The position numbers were made by a program, and so were the translations under genes. The notes beneath the pieces are model-generated. The model ran no database searches, was not told where the DNA came from, and saw only the letters and a list, made by a program, of their open reading frames with translations. 64,000 nt of DNA from Marasmius tenuissimus (Eukaryota; Basidiomycota; Agaricomycetes; Agaricales; Marasmiaceae), in the NCBI GenBank assembly GCA_029532415.1, contig JAQOTA010000050.1, forward strand, positions 1,116,001 to 1,180,000, in the 5' to 3' direction. Below, piece after piece: positions 48,401 through 58,845 of this stretch; positions within the stretch are counted from its first letter, which is position 1; each line of letters opens with the position of its first letter.

Positions 48401-49067
48401 TCAAGCATCCTAGACACAACGTTAGCTCTGTATTTTAGTGTTATCCATTCGCTATGGAAACGAACACCTTTTTACTTCGAAATAATCGCTGCACTATCTT
48501 TTTCAGCAATTATGACGTCATGTGGGTCCCTCTCGAAGGGACGCACACAAGTCGGTGTTGGGATCGGTTGGTTTTGTGGGGATCGCCTGGTGGCGTACTC
48601 TGATATGCTCCCTTAGTTTGATTTATTCCGCTCTCCAACCACATATCACTGCTCACAGTGGTGGAGTGCCGTCTCCTGAGCTTCTGCCCATACTACTGTA
48701 GTCAAGCTGGCCGTCTCCAGGAAATTTCGCAACTTGAGACTGGACAGAGCAAATCAAGTTAGGTAAATTTTGGAGTAAATGACTAGGATGCGAGATACCT
48801 GCATGAACGGACTCCGGAGGAGTTTGAGTAGAAACTTACCCGACATTTAGATGATGCAGTCGGTCTTGATGAGAGTGATGAGTAAGTGCCTACTTTGGAA
48901 GCCGTCAAAGTTATGCTTGACCACAGCTCGGCGTAATGTGAGCTTAAAATAACGGAAAAACTCACAACACCCGGCGGGGCTGTTCTCTCGATACAAGACA
49001 AGGAAGATTTAGGTTTGGATCAGGGCTCCGACAAGATGAATTCAACTATAACACGACATCGAGAAAT
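48401..49067. other. A6 trailer and spacer
   Basis: It contains the conserved A trailer at about 48500-48560. The rest is not matched in the other cassettes and shows no convincing gene. Confidence 0.35.
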
Positions 49068-49720
49068 CTACTTCCCGCGACCCGCAAGGTTAATCGGTGC
49101 CTGTCCGTCCCAAGTCGTCACAATCTCGAAATAATCACCACCATGATGTGCCTTCGGTAGTCCAGGATTCATTGGTGACGTTGTAATCAAAATAGCACTA
49201 TGTGGCCGCTCAACTCGATAGAAGGTCAACTGCTGAGTCGAAACAAGGCCGAACTACGCTCGTGTGAATGGGTTACGGAGTTCAGGGAATGAAGACGAGC
49301 GCTTGAAGTACTTGAACATGGGCGGCCACCAGCCAAAGCTATTCAATAGCCGTAGTGGGTCATTGGTCCAGGAAAAGGCGAGTTCTGAGCGCTGAGCATT
49401 GGTGGCGGGATTCAAAAGTAGAAAGCGAAGCCATCGATCAGTGACCAGTACTTTGGGACTCCGAAGGACCGGTCAAGCTTGCACGAGTCCTGAGAAAGAG
49501 AAATAAATACCTCGGCGCTGACACAAAGAGATCCCGAGCCCAAGGATCAATAAGCATTCGAGTGCTTGAGGGCACAGTGCCCGACGGCAATTTCGTCTTG
49601 TGGGGAGTTTGAACGTTCAATCTTGGTTGTGGTGGCCAAGGTCTCCCTTCTTACATGTGTTCGACGAGAACGGCGCCCGGATCACATCTATCTGAGTTTC
49701 TCGGAATTAATGAGTTGGGA
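49068..49720 (-). pseudogene. Remnant X: coding-like sequence found only once
   Basis: From 49472 down to a TAG at 49068-49070, the minus strand reads coherently: L-V-T-D-R-W-L-R-F-L-L-L-N-P-A-T, L-L-N-S-F-G-W-W-P-P-M-F-K-Y-F-K, F-P-E-L-R-N-P-F-T-R, and H-H-G-G-D-Y-F-E-I-V-T-T-W-D-G-Q. A single internal TAG lies at 49254-49256. Upstream (49620-49510) another frame has L-P-S-G-T-V-P-S-S-T-R-M-L-I-D-P-W-A-R. I do not recognise the family. It lies between A6 and M4, where other cassettes have nothing, so it is either an insertion or an element lost elsewhere. Confidence 0.35.
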
Positions 49721-50490
49721 GGTCTCTGATGCAGCAGAAACACAGAATGAAGCTCACCATTGTTAGACTGGAAAGATAATCATAACATCGTCTGGCTCAG
49801 AGACAGCCTCATCTACCTCGAGGAAACGGTCGATGATCGACTATGAACAAGCTCAATTGTGTACCTATACGAATGTTCAAGTATGAGCTACCGAGCGCAA
49901 CGGAGTGGGGGTCAGTGACCGTTTGAATAGCCAAAGCCACCAAGGAGCACTGGTTTGGTAGTCTGGAAGAAACTGTGAACGTGTCGAGGGCTCCACGATC
50001 AGTACGTGGTTACAGAGATTGAAGACCAAGGCTTACCGACGCGACTCTATGAACCCTGTGCGGCATGCCGCATGGATGTAGGTAAAACCACCCCATGGAC
50101 AAGAAGACTGGATGGATGGGGCTCGCCATCGTCGCCATCGTTGCTTCGGTACACTGTCGCAAATGACGACGAGGTGGACGTGATTGAGACGTCATATAGT
50201 AGTCAATGGGACTATCCGCCGTTATGAATAGGATTCAAGCTGGAGCGAACGTCTTCTATCTTCTTCTATCTAGTATCACGTCCCGCCCGTCCGCGTCAAC
50301 TTTGGGTAGCGACGGGTCTTGATATTGTACGTTTGAATCGGAGCGTCCTCGCCTGCGACTTTGAATGCCAGAGATGAGCGAGACGAGACTTGACGATAAA
50401 AATATGGGAAGGGGCGCTTAAGCGATGGACCCGTGAGACGTTCGGGACGAGCCAATTGCAGGGAGTGGTGAGGGGATTGAGAAAGACGAC
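49721..50490. other. Spacer, no gene
   Basis: Short frames only. A duplicated cttctatcttcttctat motif lies at about 50251. Cassette similarity resumes at about 50510 with the 3' end of M4. Confidence 0.35.
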
Positions 50491-52766
50491 TTCAATCTCT
50501 ACCTAAACACAGAATTCCTCTGACTGGAGGTGCCTTGTACACTATCATACACTACTCTTCCCTTCGCGACTACCTTGCGGATGATGGACACAAGACGCAA
50601 GAACGGCATGATGATATCAAGTACGGGAGAGACGATGCACACCACCGCGTGGGCGAGATGTCCGGGCGCTTCGAAGAAGGGCCCACGATGTTTCTGTGAG
50701 GGAACCGTCAGGCCAGTACGAGCGTCGAGAACGACGACTGCAACAAACCTTACCAGACTGTGGCAATGCCAACAAGCACGGGACTCTTGTGATAGCCTTC
50801 GTACTGCTGTCACCAAAGTTACCGGACACGCGAGAGTCCCAAGAGGAACAAACAGTTCGGTGCAATCGTCGTCCCTGTTTGAGCAGAGTACATGAGCCGA
50901 TGATACGCTGTGCTCAGTTTCATTGGACCAACCCGGCGGCAGGCGATTCTTGCAAAGCCAATGGCCCTCGGAGCGCCATCGAGTACGTCCTGTACCTGCA
51001 AAGAGTCTTGCTGGTGAAGCACAAGACCGTTTCCAAAGCGTCAAAGCCACATTCTTACGCGATGAGAGTGCCGTTGCTACCGAGAAGTGTTTAGTTGATG
51101 ATGCAGAAAGAAAACCGAGTGGAGGCTCACAAGTTGGGCGTCCCACCTAACGGGAGTATTTGCAGTGAAGTATGGGCCGAATCTTCTCGGTGAACAGCTT
51201 ATGAGCGGCTCAAGTCGGTTCACTGCTTGAAACTGGATCTCAAGCAACCGGTAGTCCCTCTTGATCTCGGTCAGAAGTCGAGATAACGTGGGCGGTCTTC
51301 GTGGGCGGAGCGGCAAATCAAGGGTAGCTCTATACAGAGATAGGTGTCAGGTAAAGCTCGTTGGTGGATGATAAACGTATACACACCTGATGCATGAGCG
51401 TAACGGTAGCGTTAGCCCAGTCAATTGTCTCGGTGTTCTCCTTGTCCAGATTGATTTCTTGTCGCTGATCCCGCTATTCTTCTGTGATACTATCCTGAGC
51501 TCAATGACAAGATAGACGATAAACGAGAAACCTGAACAAGACGTTCGCCGACGACTGAGGGCACAGAACGTTAGACCCGGGCCCAAACACAAAGTGCTGT
51601 CTTGCCATGCTGACCTTGGTAGGTTCTCTCGAGATGACCCCCAATTATGCACCAACGTCTTCAATTCCTCAGCCCGACCGTCAATGTCCACTCCGAATCG
51701 AAGGCGTTCTCGCCAACGAGTTCTGAGTTCAATCCCAGACGGTTGGGCGAGATGTGATTTGACGAGAAAGTTCCTGTAGGGAGTAGTAGGTGATAAACGC
51801 GTACTGTCGGGAAGACACGACGGTCGGAACGAGCCGTTTGAGCGAAATGGTGACGCTGATGAGTGTAATAAGAAGCATGGCTCAAGGTATAACAGAATGT
51901 GTATTCTCTTGTCGTCCTGAGTGGGTGGGATAGTCAATCTCGATGAGGTTGGCTATGCGGATGTGGGTCCAGGATCCGGTATCGTGGGGGTTGGAGTTGG
52001 AGTTACTAGGGAGGTGTTGGATTGTTGGATGGAAATCCCGTAGCCAATGTCTTTTACATCCGATTGCCTCAAACGCGTGTGATAGTATGCCGCTAAGCTT
52101 GTGTCATGAGTTCGAGAGCGGCTCGGTCGGGGAGAGATCCTCGGGCCCAACATCATGGTCTTCCTGTTGAGCTCGCTCTGAGTCTACGTGGTTTGCCTGC
52201 TCCAAGGACTTCCTTGCCGTCCGACCTTCCTACTAGACAACAGCTGCACCGTGAAGCTGCCCGAGAGTTGGTTACACCCGATCGTGAGACGTCCTGGTCA
52301 CAGATAACAAAGTGACGAATGAACAGTCGACAGAAGAGGTACGAAAAGCTGCTGCTCAGCGTCATTAGGGTCTTAATTATCGAGAATAAGCATGCAAATT
52401 CAAAGCTCGCCCGCTGATCATCTTTTATGCCCGGAGCACATTCTACAATCTCATCTACCGGTGTGTTTATCATCTAGGTACCATAGCCTCCATTCCAATT
52501 CCCGAGTTTTCTGGCGAAAGAGTGCTGGTCAGGCATGACGTTCCGAGTAGACTTGATATTGAACGAGCCGAGAAGAGAATGTCGATAGGAGGTATAGAGG
52601 TTATGAACAAAGGGAATGCCAATGTTCGGAACCAAGTTAATGGTGGTAGTCGAGGCGAGAAGTTAATTTGATGTTCGCGAAAGCGCCCGTACATCGTGGC
52701 CTCTTCTTCAACCACCACAACCAGACATCTTTCGATTTCGTTGAACGTCGTATACAATTTACTCAA
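50491..52766 (-). pseudogene. Family M, copy 4
   Basis: This is the copy with the longest open stretch (51146-50499, 215 codons in one frame). The conserved signal, however, is partly in another frame: I-G-F-A-R-I-A-C-R-R-V-G-P, Y-S-A-Q-T-G-T-T-I-A-P and L-G-L-S-R-V. The N-terminal region (52766-52470) has V-V-V-V-E-E-E-A-T. The middle (51937-51347) has V-D-I-D-G-R-A-E-E-L-K-T-L-V and W-A-N-A-T-V-T-L-M-H-Q before a probable gtgtgt donor. It lacks the insertions of M3 and therefore serves as the empty-site reference. Frame changes show it is not functional. Confidence 0.45.
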
Positions 52767-55280
52767 ACATAATTCGTATGGAATTGTCGACGATTCCCGC
52801 CTACACTCGAGCTGTAAGTGAAATAATCAACTAGAATATGACCCAGTGTTTACTGACTTCAGACTTGGCTCTCCTCCAGCGCGTCTTGCTGACCCCAGCA
52901 AGCGCTTCTATGGGCCAGAAGTATGCAGAAAAGATCTTTATGATGGTCTTTCCAATGGTCGTGAAAACTGGATATGGACCGAAATGAGTCACGGAGAATG
53001 TTAACAACACCTTGCAACACCGCCACCCTCTCTTCGACCCTTCCTCCCCATCGTCCACTATTGTGACTCGGGGATTCCAGCATTCGTTAGTATCCAGGGG
53101 CGAAGGTACGCCTGTCTCTTTTTAATCCGAGTTCGCTTCTCAAGTCTTCTGTAGGATCGCTAAAAACGGCCGCCAAAGCTCAAACTATCCTCTCTTTCCC
53201 CTCCAATATCAACCATCAATCGAATCAGGCGGAGAAAACGCTGGAAAATCCTCCATTCCGTCCTCGCCTCTATCAGTACCACTCCCTCCTCCAATGACGC
53301 GTCATCCAATCTTTTCTCGATCTGCACGCCCCATTCGAATGCAAGCCTCCCTCACACAACACAGTAATCATATCGTTATCCCCATCGTCTTCTCTTCCGT
53401 CGCTCGGTGGCCAGACTTCGCTTTCCTGACGACTGGATGTGCCATCAGCGAATATCTCGCTCTCAAGCCTGCCATCGCCTTCACATCCACGTTCGAGAAC
53501 TTCGACCATTCACCATCACGTATGCATCCGACTGGCAATGGCCCTCAAAATATCCCTGGGCCTAAATAGAAGACACGCCGGCAGTCTGCGTGATGCATCG
53601 TCTGGGTATCCTCCGGAGCTGGCAGACCTTTGCTCGAGCCTGGAGACTAAACATGTGTTTGTTGCCGTCGACGATGCAAATCCTCGTTTGGCCAACTTTT
53701 TCATCCTACAGCGGGGTCCATAATGAAGATGATGTCGAGTGGATGCCACGTTCCCGCCCTATTCCCTCCAAAATGCCGTCTGCATTCTCTATTCGCTCGT
53801 AGTACTTTCAGACCGCCCACACCGCCGGACAGCAACGACTCTCCTTCCACTCATTCGCACGATCACTATCCTGGGCGGCATCTACGCTCAAGAGACGATC
53901 CCTACCCACATAAACTCGTTCAGTTCCTTCAGCGGCACCATTTCTCGTCAACGACGTATATCCGGTACCACAACGCCAGTTACTCGGATCCAAGAGAGCG
54001 AAGATTCTGCCCTACAAAACAACTTAGGCAGACTCCGATTCGAAGCGCGCGCAACATCTAACGAGGTCTATCGGACGTACAAAGTTCAGAAGGGTGGGAT
54101 CGTGGGGGAAATAGGTGGTGAAAGAGAGTTGTGTCGATTATTCCCCACTTTAGTTGGCTTCCACTGGTGTGGATGGTTGCTCTTCGTTATGGGTGGTTGG
54201 AAAGTCCCTGGGCCTCGTTATCGCGTGTCGTGTTGTCCAACACACCTCTGAAGAATCATCTCTACGCCGATCCTGGGCATAAATCCACTTCGCCGGCACT
54301 CGACAACCTTTGCCATCACGACCCCAAGACGCCCGCACCTCACCAGGCTTCTCGATTCGACGGGTACATATGCCGAATTGGGCGCTCGTGAGGAGGATAT
54401 TGCGGGCCAAGGGAACAGACGAGTGGGGTGCTGCAACGGATATGAGGCCGTGAGGGCTGTTAGGGCGTTTCAAGAAGACGAGTATGTGATTCTCTTCCAT
54501 TCCAGTATTAACTCGGTCTGATTCCGAAGGTTGGGCTCTCATAAATGCCACACTCTTCACAATTGGCTCTCTGCTTCCCTGAAGTCTTCGACCGGTCGTG
54601 TCCTCTCTTAGTCGGCTACCATCATTGGCGGTGGAATGGTTGGAGAGAAACGATACGTTGCCCCGACCATTTCGGGTGGCTTCCCATCGGAGGTCGAGTG
54701 GTCGCTCGTACCCACAATATCGACTGTACCGGAGTAGAGCTGAGACGATGCGATTGAGAGGGCCGGGGACGGTATTGATTATCTCGTTGGATGGAATGTT
54801 CAAGAGATGTGGTATGTTTTTCCTCTCCTCGACGTTGATGCTGGTACCATGATAACCGACGCATCTCTAGACTCCCAAAGCAAAAAGCACAACTTTAGAC
54901 GCTGTCGACTATGCACGGTTTCCACCACCCAGCATCTGGCGGCGGCGCTGGGTTGGATGCGATCAGGCCGTACTGGGTTCCTGTCGTGGCTGGGGCTCGG
55001 GAATGTAAGCCTTGGGCACCCTCTCCTCTTCGTATAAGCTAACTGTATTTCTCATTTTCCTAGCCTGTAACGCCTCCGATCCGACACCCATATCCACCCG
55101 AAGTTGGGACTTGTGGAAAGGGCGATCTTTGGTTCCCTCGGTCGACCGCAGATTCCTGTACGTGGCTGAGAGAGAAGCGTATATGGTGGATGGAACGAGA
55201 GATCCCTCTAGATGGTTAGAGGAGGTTTCCCCTCGACAATCCATACGCGAACACGATGGTTTATGGTACTCTACATAATT
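52690..55280 (+). pseudogene. Family A, copy 7
   Basis: The 5' piece is L-F-F-N-H-H-N-Q-T-S-F-D-F-V-E-R-R-I-Q-F-T followed by a stop. Exon 2 (52865 on) starts L-A-L-L-Q-R-V-L-L-T-P. The middle block (53439-53720) again has V-F-V-A-V-D-D-A-N-P-R-L-A-N-F. The final exon (55065-55280) reads L-Y-V-A-E-R-E-A-Y-M-V-D-G-T-R-D. It is close to A5 in the region 53150-53560, suggesting that these two copies share recent ancestry. Confidence 0.45.
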
Positions 55281-56149
55281 AAACCACTCAGCGTCGTAAC
55301 TGTATTCTAGCTTCCCTCCACCCGGTCTAATGTTGCATAGGTGCCAAACCTCTATTCTATCTTCTTATTCAGACCAAGTAGTCATTCCGAATCCGTTTCG
55401 AAATCCGTGTTCTTCCCGCCATTGCATGATGTCATGTAGGTCCCGTCGAAGTGACGCCCACAACTGACATCCAGTGTAGAGCTGGACTGAGAAATCTAAC
55501 GACTGTCTGGTTTGAGGTGTGGAGACTTCAAAAGAATTATAATGAGGTCAGTTGATGACCCAGGCTCGAGCATCTGGAAAGAAAGGAAGACGAGGCTGTT
55601 GGAGCTTTCAGTCGGCAAGCAGATAGGCGTGTAGCCAGGATCCCGCGATGAGAGTGACTACCGGGCCATGAGAAAGGCATGCAAAGACCGACACCGACAG
55701 AGAGATATTTTCACCTCGTTTTCCGTGAATGAAAGTCCCCTGAACAGCTTCGGGGTCTCAGAGTTGCGTGTCTCTATAATCGAAAACTGACTGATCTCTT
55801 CACCGTCTTCCTTGCCTCTCGGGTGCAGCACCCTCTCTTATTGCTCCATAGGTGTTGGGCACAGTATTCGAAGATGTTATTTTGGCGCAGGGCAAATTGT
55901 ATGGAGCATCGCACAAGCTCTTCAAACGAAAGAGAATCAAAGGAGGGTAGAAGAGAAAAGAAAGCACGACACGCACCGTGTGGTACCCGCGAACGGGTCA
56001 TCTTTCGAGCTTCGTATACGGTATTTTTTCATATCAGCGTCCAATGGCTCTCCCTCCCCGACCTGTTGAATTGTTTGACACTCCATCATTTCTCGACTGC
56101 ACCAAGTCTTCGTCTTGATCCAACGTTTCCTTTGCAGAATCGATTCTTT
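55281..56149. other. A7 trailer and A-B spacer
   Basis: The segment corresponds closely to 20960-21860, including the shared stretches gaaagtcccctgaacagctt, gagttgcgtgtctct and actgactgatctcttcacc. This is the clearest long match between cassettes I and III outside the C genes. No independent gene is seen. Confidence 0.45.
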
Positions 56150-58775
56150 GTGATGACTTGCGTGTTCTCGAGTGAAAATTATAATTGAACTTAATGCTCA
56201 TGGACGGGGACTGTTGAGGCCTGAAAAATCGAGTCGGATGAATGTTGAAGAAAACCCTGGGGAATTTAGTAGCTGTACGCACAAGCTTGAGGGTATTCCG
56301 AATGTATTAATCACAATCTATCGAAGCGTTCGTCCTTCGTCGCAGTATTGTCTAGAGGGAATATAATTGTTGGAAGCTTTCTTGAAGAACCGCGTGATAG
56401 GGGAACGATAGAGAGAGAGCACGTCCAAAAAACCCCATCCATCTCCTCCAGCGTGTCTAACTTCCAATGCAGTCGGCCTCTGTGATCATAACTCGGCCAC
56501 TCGATATTTGACACAATTGGAAGAACGAATTTACAAGGATATCGATTGGCGCTCTGAACAAGGAACGGGTAAACACGGAGCCCCATTCACTGGCTTGTGT
56601 GGGAGGGTCGTTGAACGTTGGAGGGTGAATCAATGAAAGGTAGCGTCGACCCAAGTAGCTGCAGATCAGAGAAAGGTTGCAATGAGGTCGAGATTGTTTC
56701 GGGAGTTGAACTTGCCGGTGAGCGCCAGCAGCCGTCATCGTCGCAGTCGTTGTCTGAGAAGAGAATATGGACGGGCGCTTGTGTATCATTTTGTTTCTCA
56801 CCACCATCAAGATGACCTGGCTCCCTTGTTTGCTGCATCCCTCGGTCCTTTAGGATATGGATGGCTTGGACTACCGGATGTGAGTGTACGTTGCTATTTG
56901 GGCCTGTCAAATACTGACGTTCGCAATGGCAGTCCTCCTACCATGTCTCACCGGCGAATGTTTCGGACATTTTACGGGGGCGAGGTGCGTTCGGAGCGTA
57001 GCAGGTGGCTTTAGACGTGTTTGATGGGGTTTTGGAGATGTTTGATGTGGATTCGGAGGTGTTTGGGGTGGACTCGGAGGTGTTTGAAGTGGTTTTGGCG
57101 CTGCTCGTATCTCTTCCCCTCGCTCAACCCCGCCCTCCATCCGTGCTGGTGTCTACATCGTCCTCTCTCTAGCCATTGCAGACGGATTCCCTGATAGATA
57201 GTCCGCCAGCAAAAAGCCGAGGCGATGGTCTCTCTACAATGTCCTCCACCTTCACGGATCTCGCCGTCACACTCGCATCCAACCAGCTATGGATGGTAGC
57301 GGCCTCGACTAGCCTCGACATCTGCTCGGGCGCGATAGAAAACGACCTTTGTCGTGTCAAGTACGGTTCCAAATCCTATATCCCGATCCATGGACTCATT
57401 CCCTGTTGCTTCGACCTTGCCTTTTGCTCACCACCCCTCACCACCGACTGAGGCGTCAGACGCTTCTACCGTGTAGCTCGTAATTTGACATGCATTTTGA
57501 TATAAAGGTACAATGTCGGTATTGACGCCGAAGCCTTACAGCTTGCTTAACCTTCATCCAATCAAACTCTCTTTGGGTATTCAGGTGAATGAGGCTAGGG
57601 CGTCTTAGGTACGCCATCAGATTTGCGCAAGCTCGTTCAAGACAGCGATAAACACCGGCGGAGGTGAAGCTGGGCAGGTAGATGACAGGATGGTTAGGAC
57701 GGTGTGCTCTGGAACACAATTAGGCGATTGTGGGGACACTGATGTCTTATTCTTCGTGAGGTGGGTTTGTCCTTCCCTAATGACGGCGATGATATTGATA
57801 CAATCTCCCTTTCTCAGACCAGGTCCCGTTCCGTTGTTGAATCCGGAATTTGGTCGTTGTAGAGACTCGATTGTTCCATCTTCGTTACTGAATGACCACA
57901 ACTTTCCCAACGTCGCATTTTACATCCATCTTTCTTGAATGTGTCCCAACACTGATTGACGGGTAATTTGGTCGGTCTCTCAGAGAGATTGACCACTGTT
58001 TTTCATCGCAAACACGCTTCAAGCTGCCCTCTCGAGAATTCGGACAATTTGAGCGTTGGCCCGGTAGCGCCGCCGTCAGCCTCCTGAGCGCCCAAATTGG
58101 CTCTTCCCCTCCAACGTCCGTAGCGGTACGCTTCTTCCACCCCCGGTGCATCCTCTACGTGCTCTCGAACATTCTGATTTTCGGCGTCACAAAGTCTCCG
58201 GAAGCTCCGAGGACAAAATGAGCATGGAACATTTAAGCCTTCATCGATAGCTTTCGCAGCGGACACCGAATGGGCGGAAATCAAACCTAGGCAGAGCTCT
58301 GCGGCCTGCAGTTTCCCATACTGAGGTGGGTCTCATTCACTCGTCCATAAAACCTCCGGCCGACAAACATGTAGGAGGCCTGATCAATCGATCCAATACA
58401 GTCGGCCGGGAGGTTTCTTTGTGTCTTTGGCGCTGGAATGGTGCGAGATCTTTTAGAATGTCCATCGAATGCGGTGTCGATTAGCCTCCTTGCCACAAAT
58501 ACCATGTTGTCGTCAACTGGAAAGAAGTTAGAACATCCACAGTTGGGAGTCTCTCGGCGAAAAAAAAACCTTTGGGTTGTTGCCGGAAGCGTAATTCCTC
58601 CAAACACTAAGAACGAGGTACCTGCAAACGGACCAGACGGTACAATTGGGCTATTTGGAGATTCGGTGGAGATCTTGCACGAGGGGATCATGAGGCATGC
58701 TGATGCTGTGTCCTCGTGGCCTTCCACGTAGAATTCTGATACTTGCGCATCCTTGAGCACAGCTGTCCATCTCAT
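56150..58775 (-). pseudogene. Family B, copy 3
   Basis: The N-terminal frame is open for 162 codons (58775-58287) and includes R-F-F-F-R-R-E-T-P-N-C-G-C and D-N-M-V-F-V-A-R-R-L-I-D-T-A. It thus joins in one frame two segments that are in separate frames in B1. Further downstream the equivalents of the other B1 pieces follow (57719-57456, 57372-57169, 57140-56907, 56910-56587, 56586-56311). Relative to B1 the piece 57372-57169 carries a two-base expansion (tctctctaca) that breaks the frame. It is the best copy for reconstructing what B was, and still nonfunctional. Confidence 0.45.
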
Positions 58776-58845
58776 TCTTTTCCCCTACCCCCATCCCCGT
58801 CCCATCCCCATCCCCATCCTCATCCCCATTCCTCCATCCTGTTCG
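58760..58845 (+). promoter_or_regulatory. Pyrimidine-rich core promoter of C3, CCCCAT repeat
   Basis: Tandem ccccat and ccccgt units form a C/T tract that ends a few bases before the ATG. The repeat number differs from that of C1, so the promoter length varies between paralogues. The B3 start codon lies inside it on the other strand. Confidence 0.45.

Noticed and set aside
50499..51146. 215-codon minus-strand frame as an intact gene
   Set aside because: The segments conserved with M1 change frame inside it, so the long open stretch is chance within a decayed M copy.
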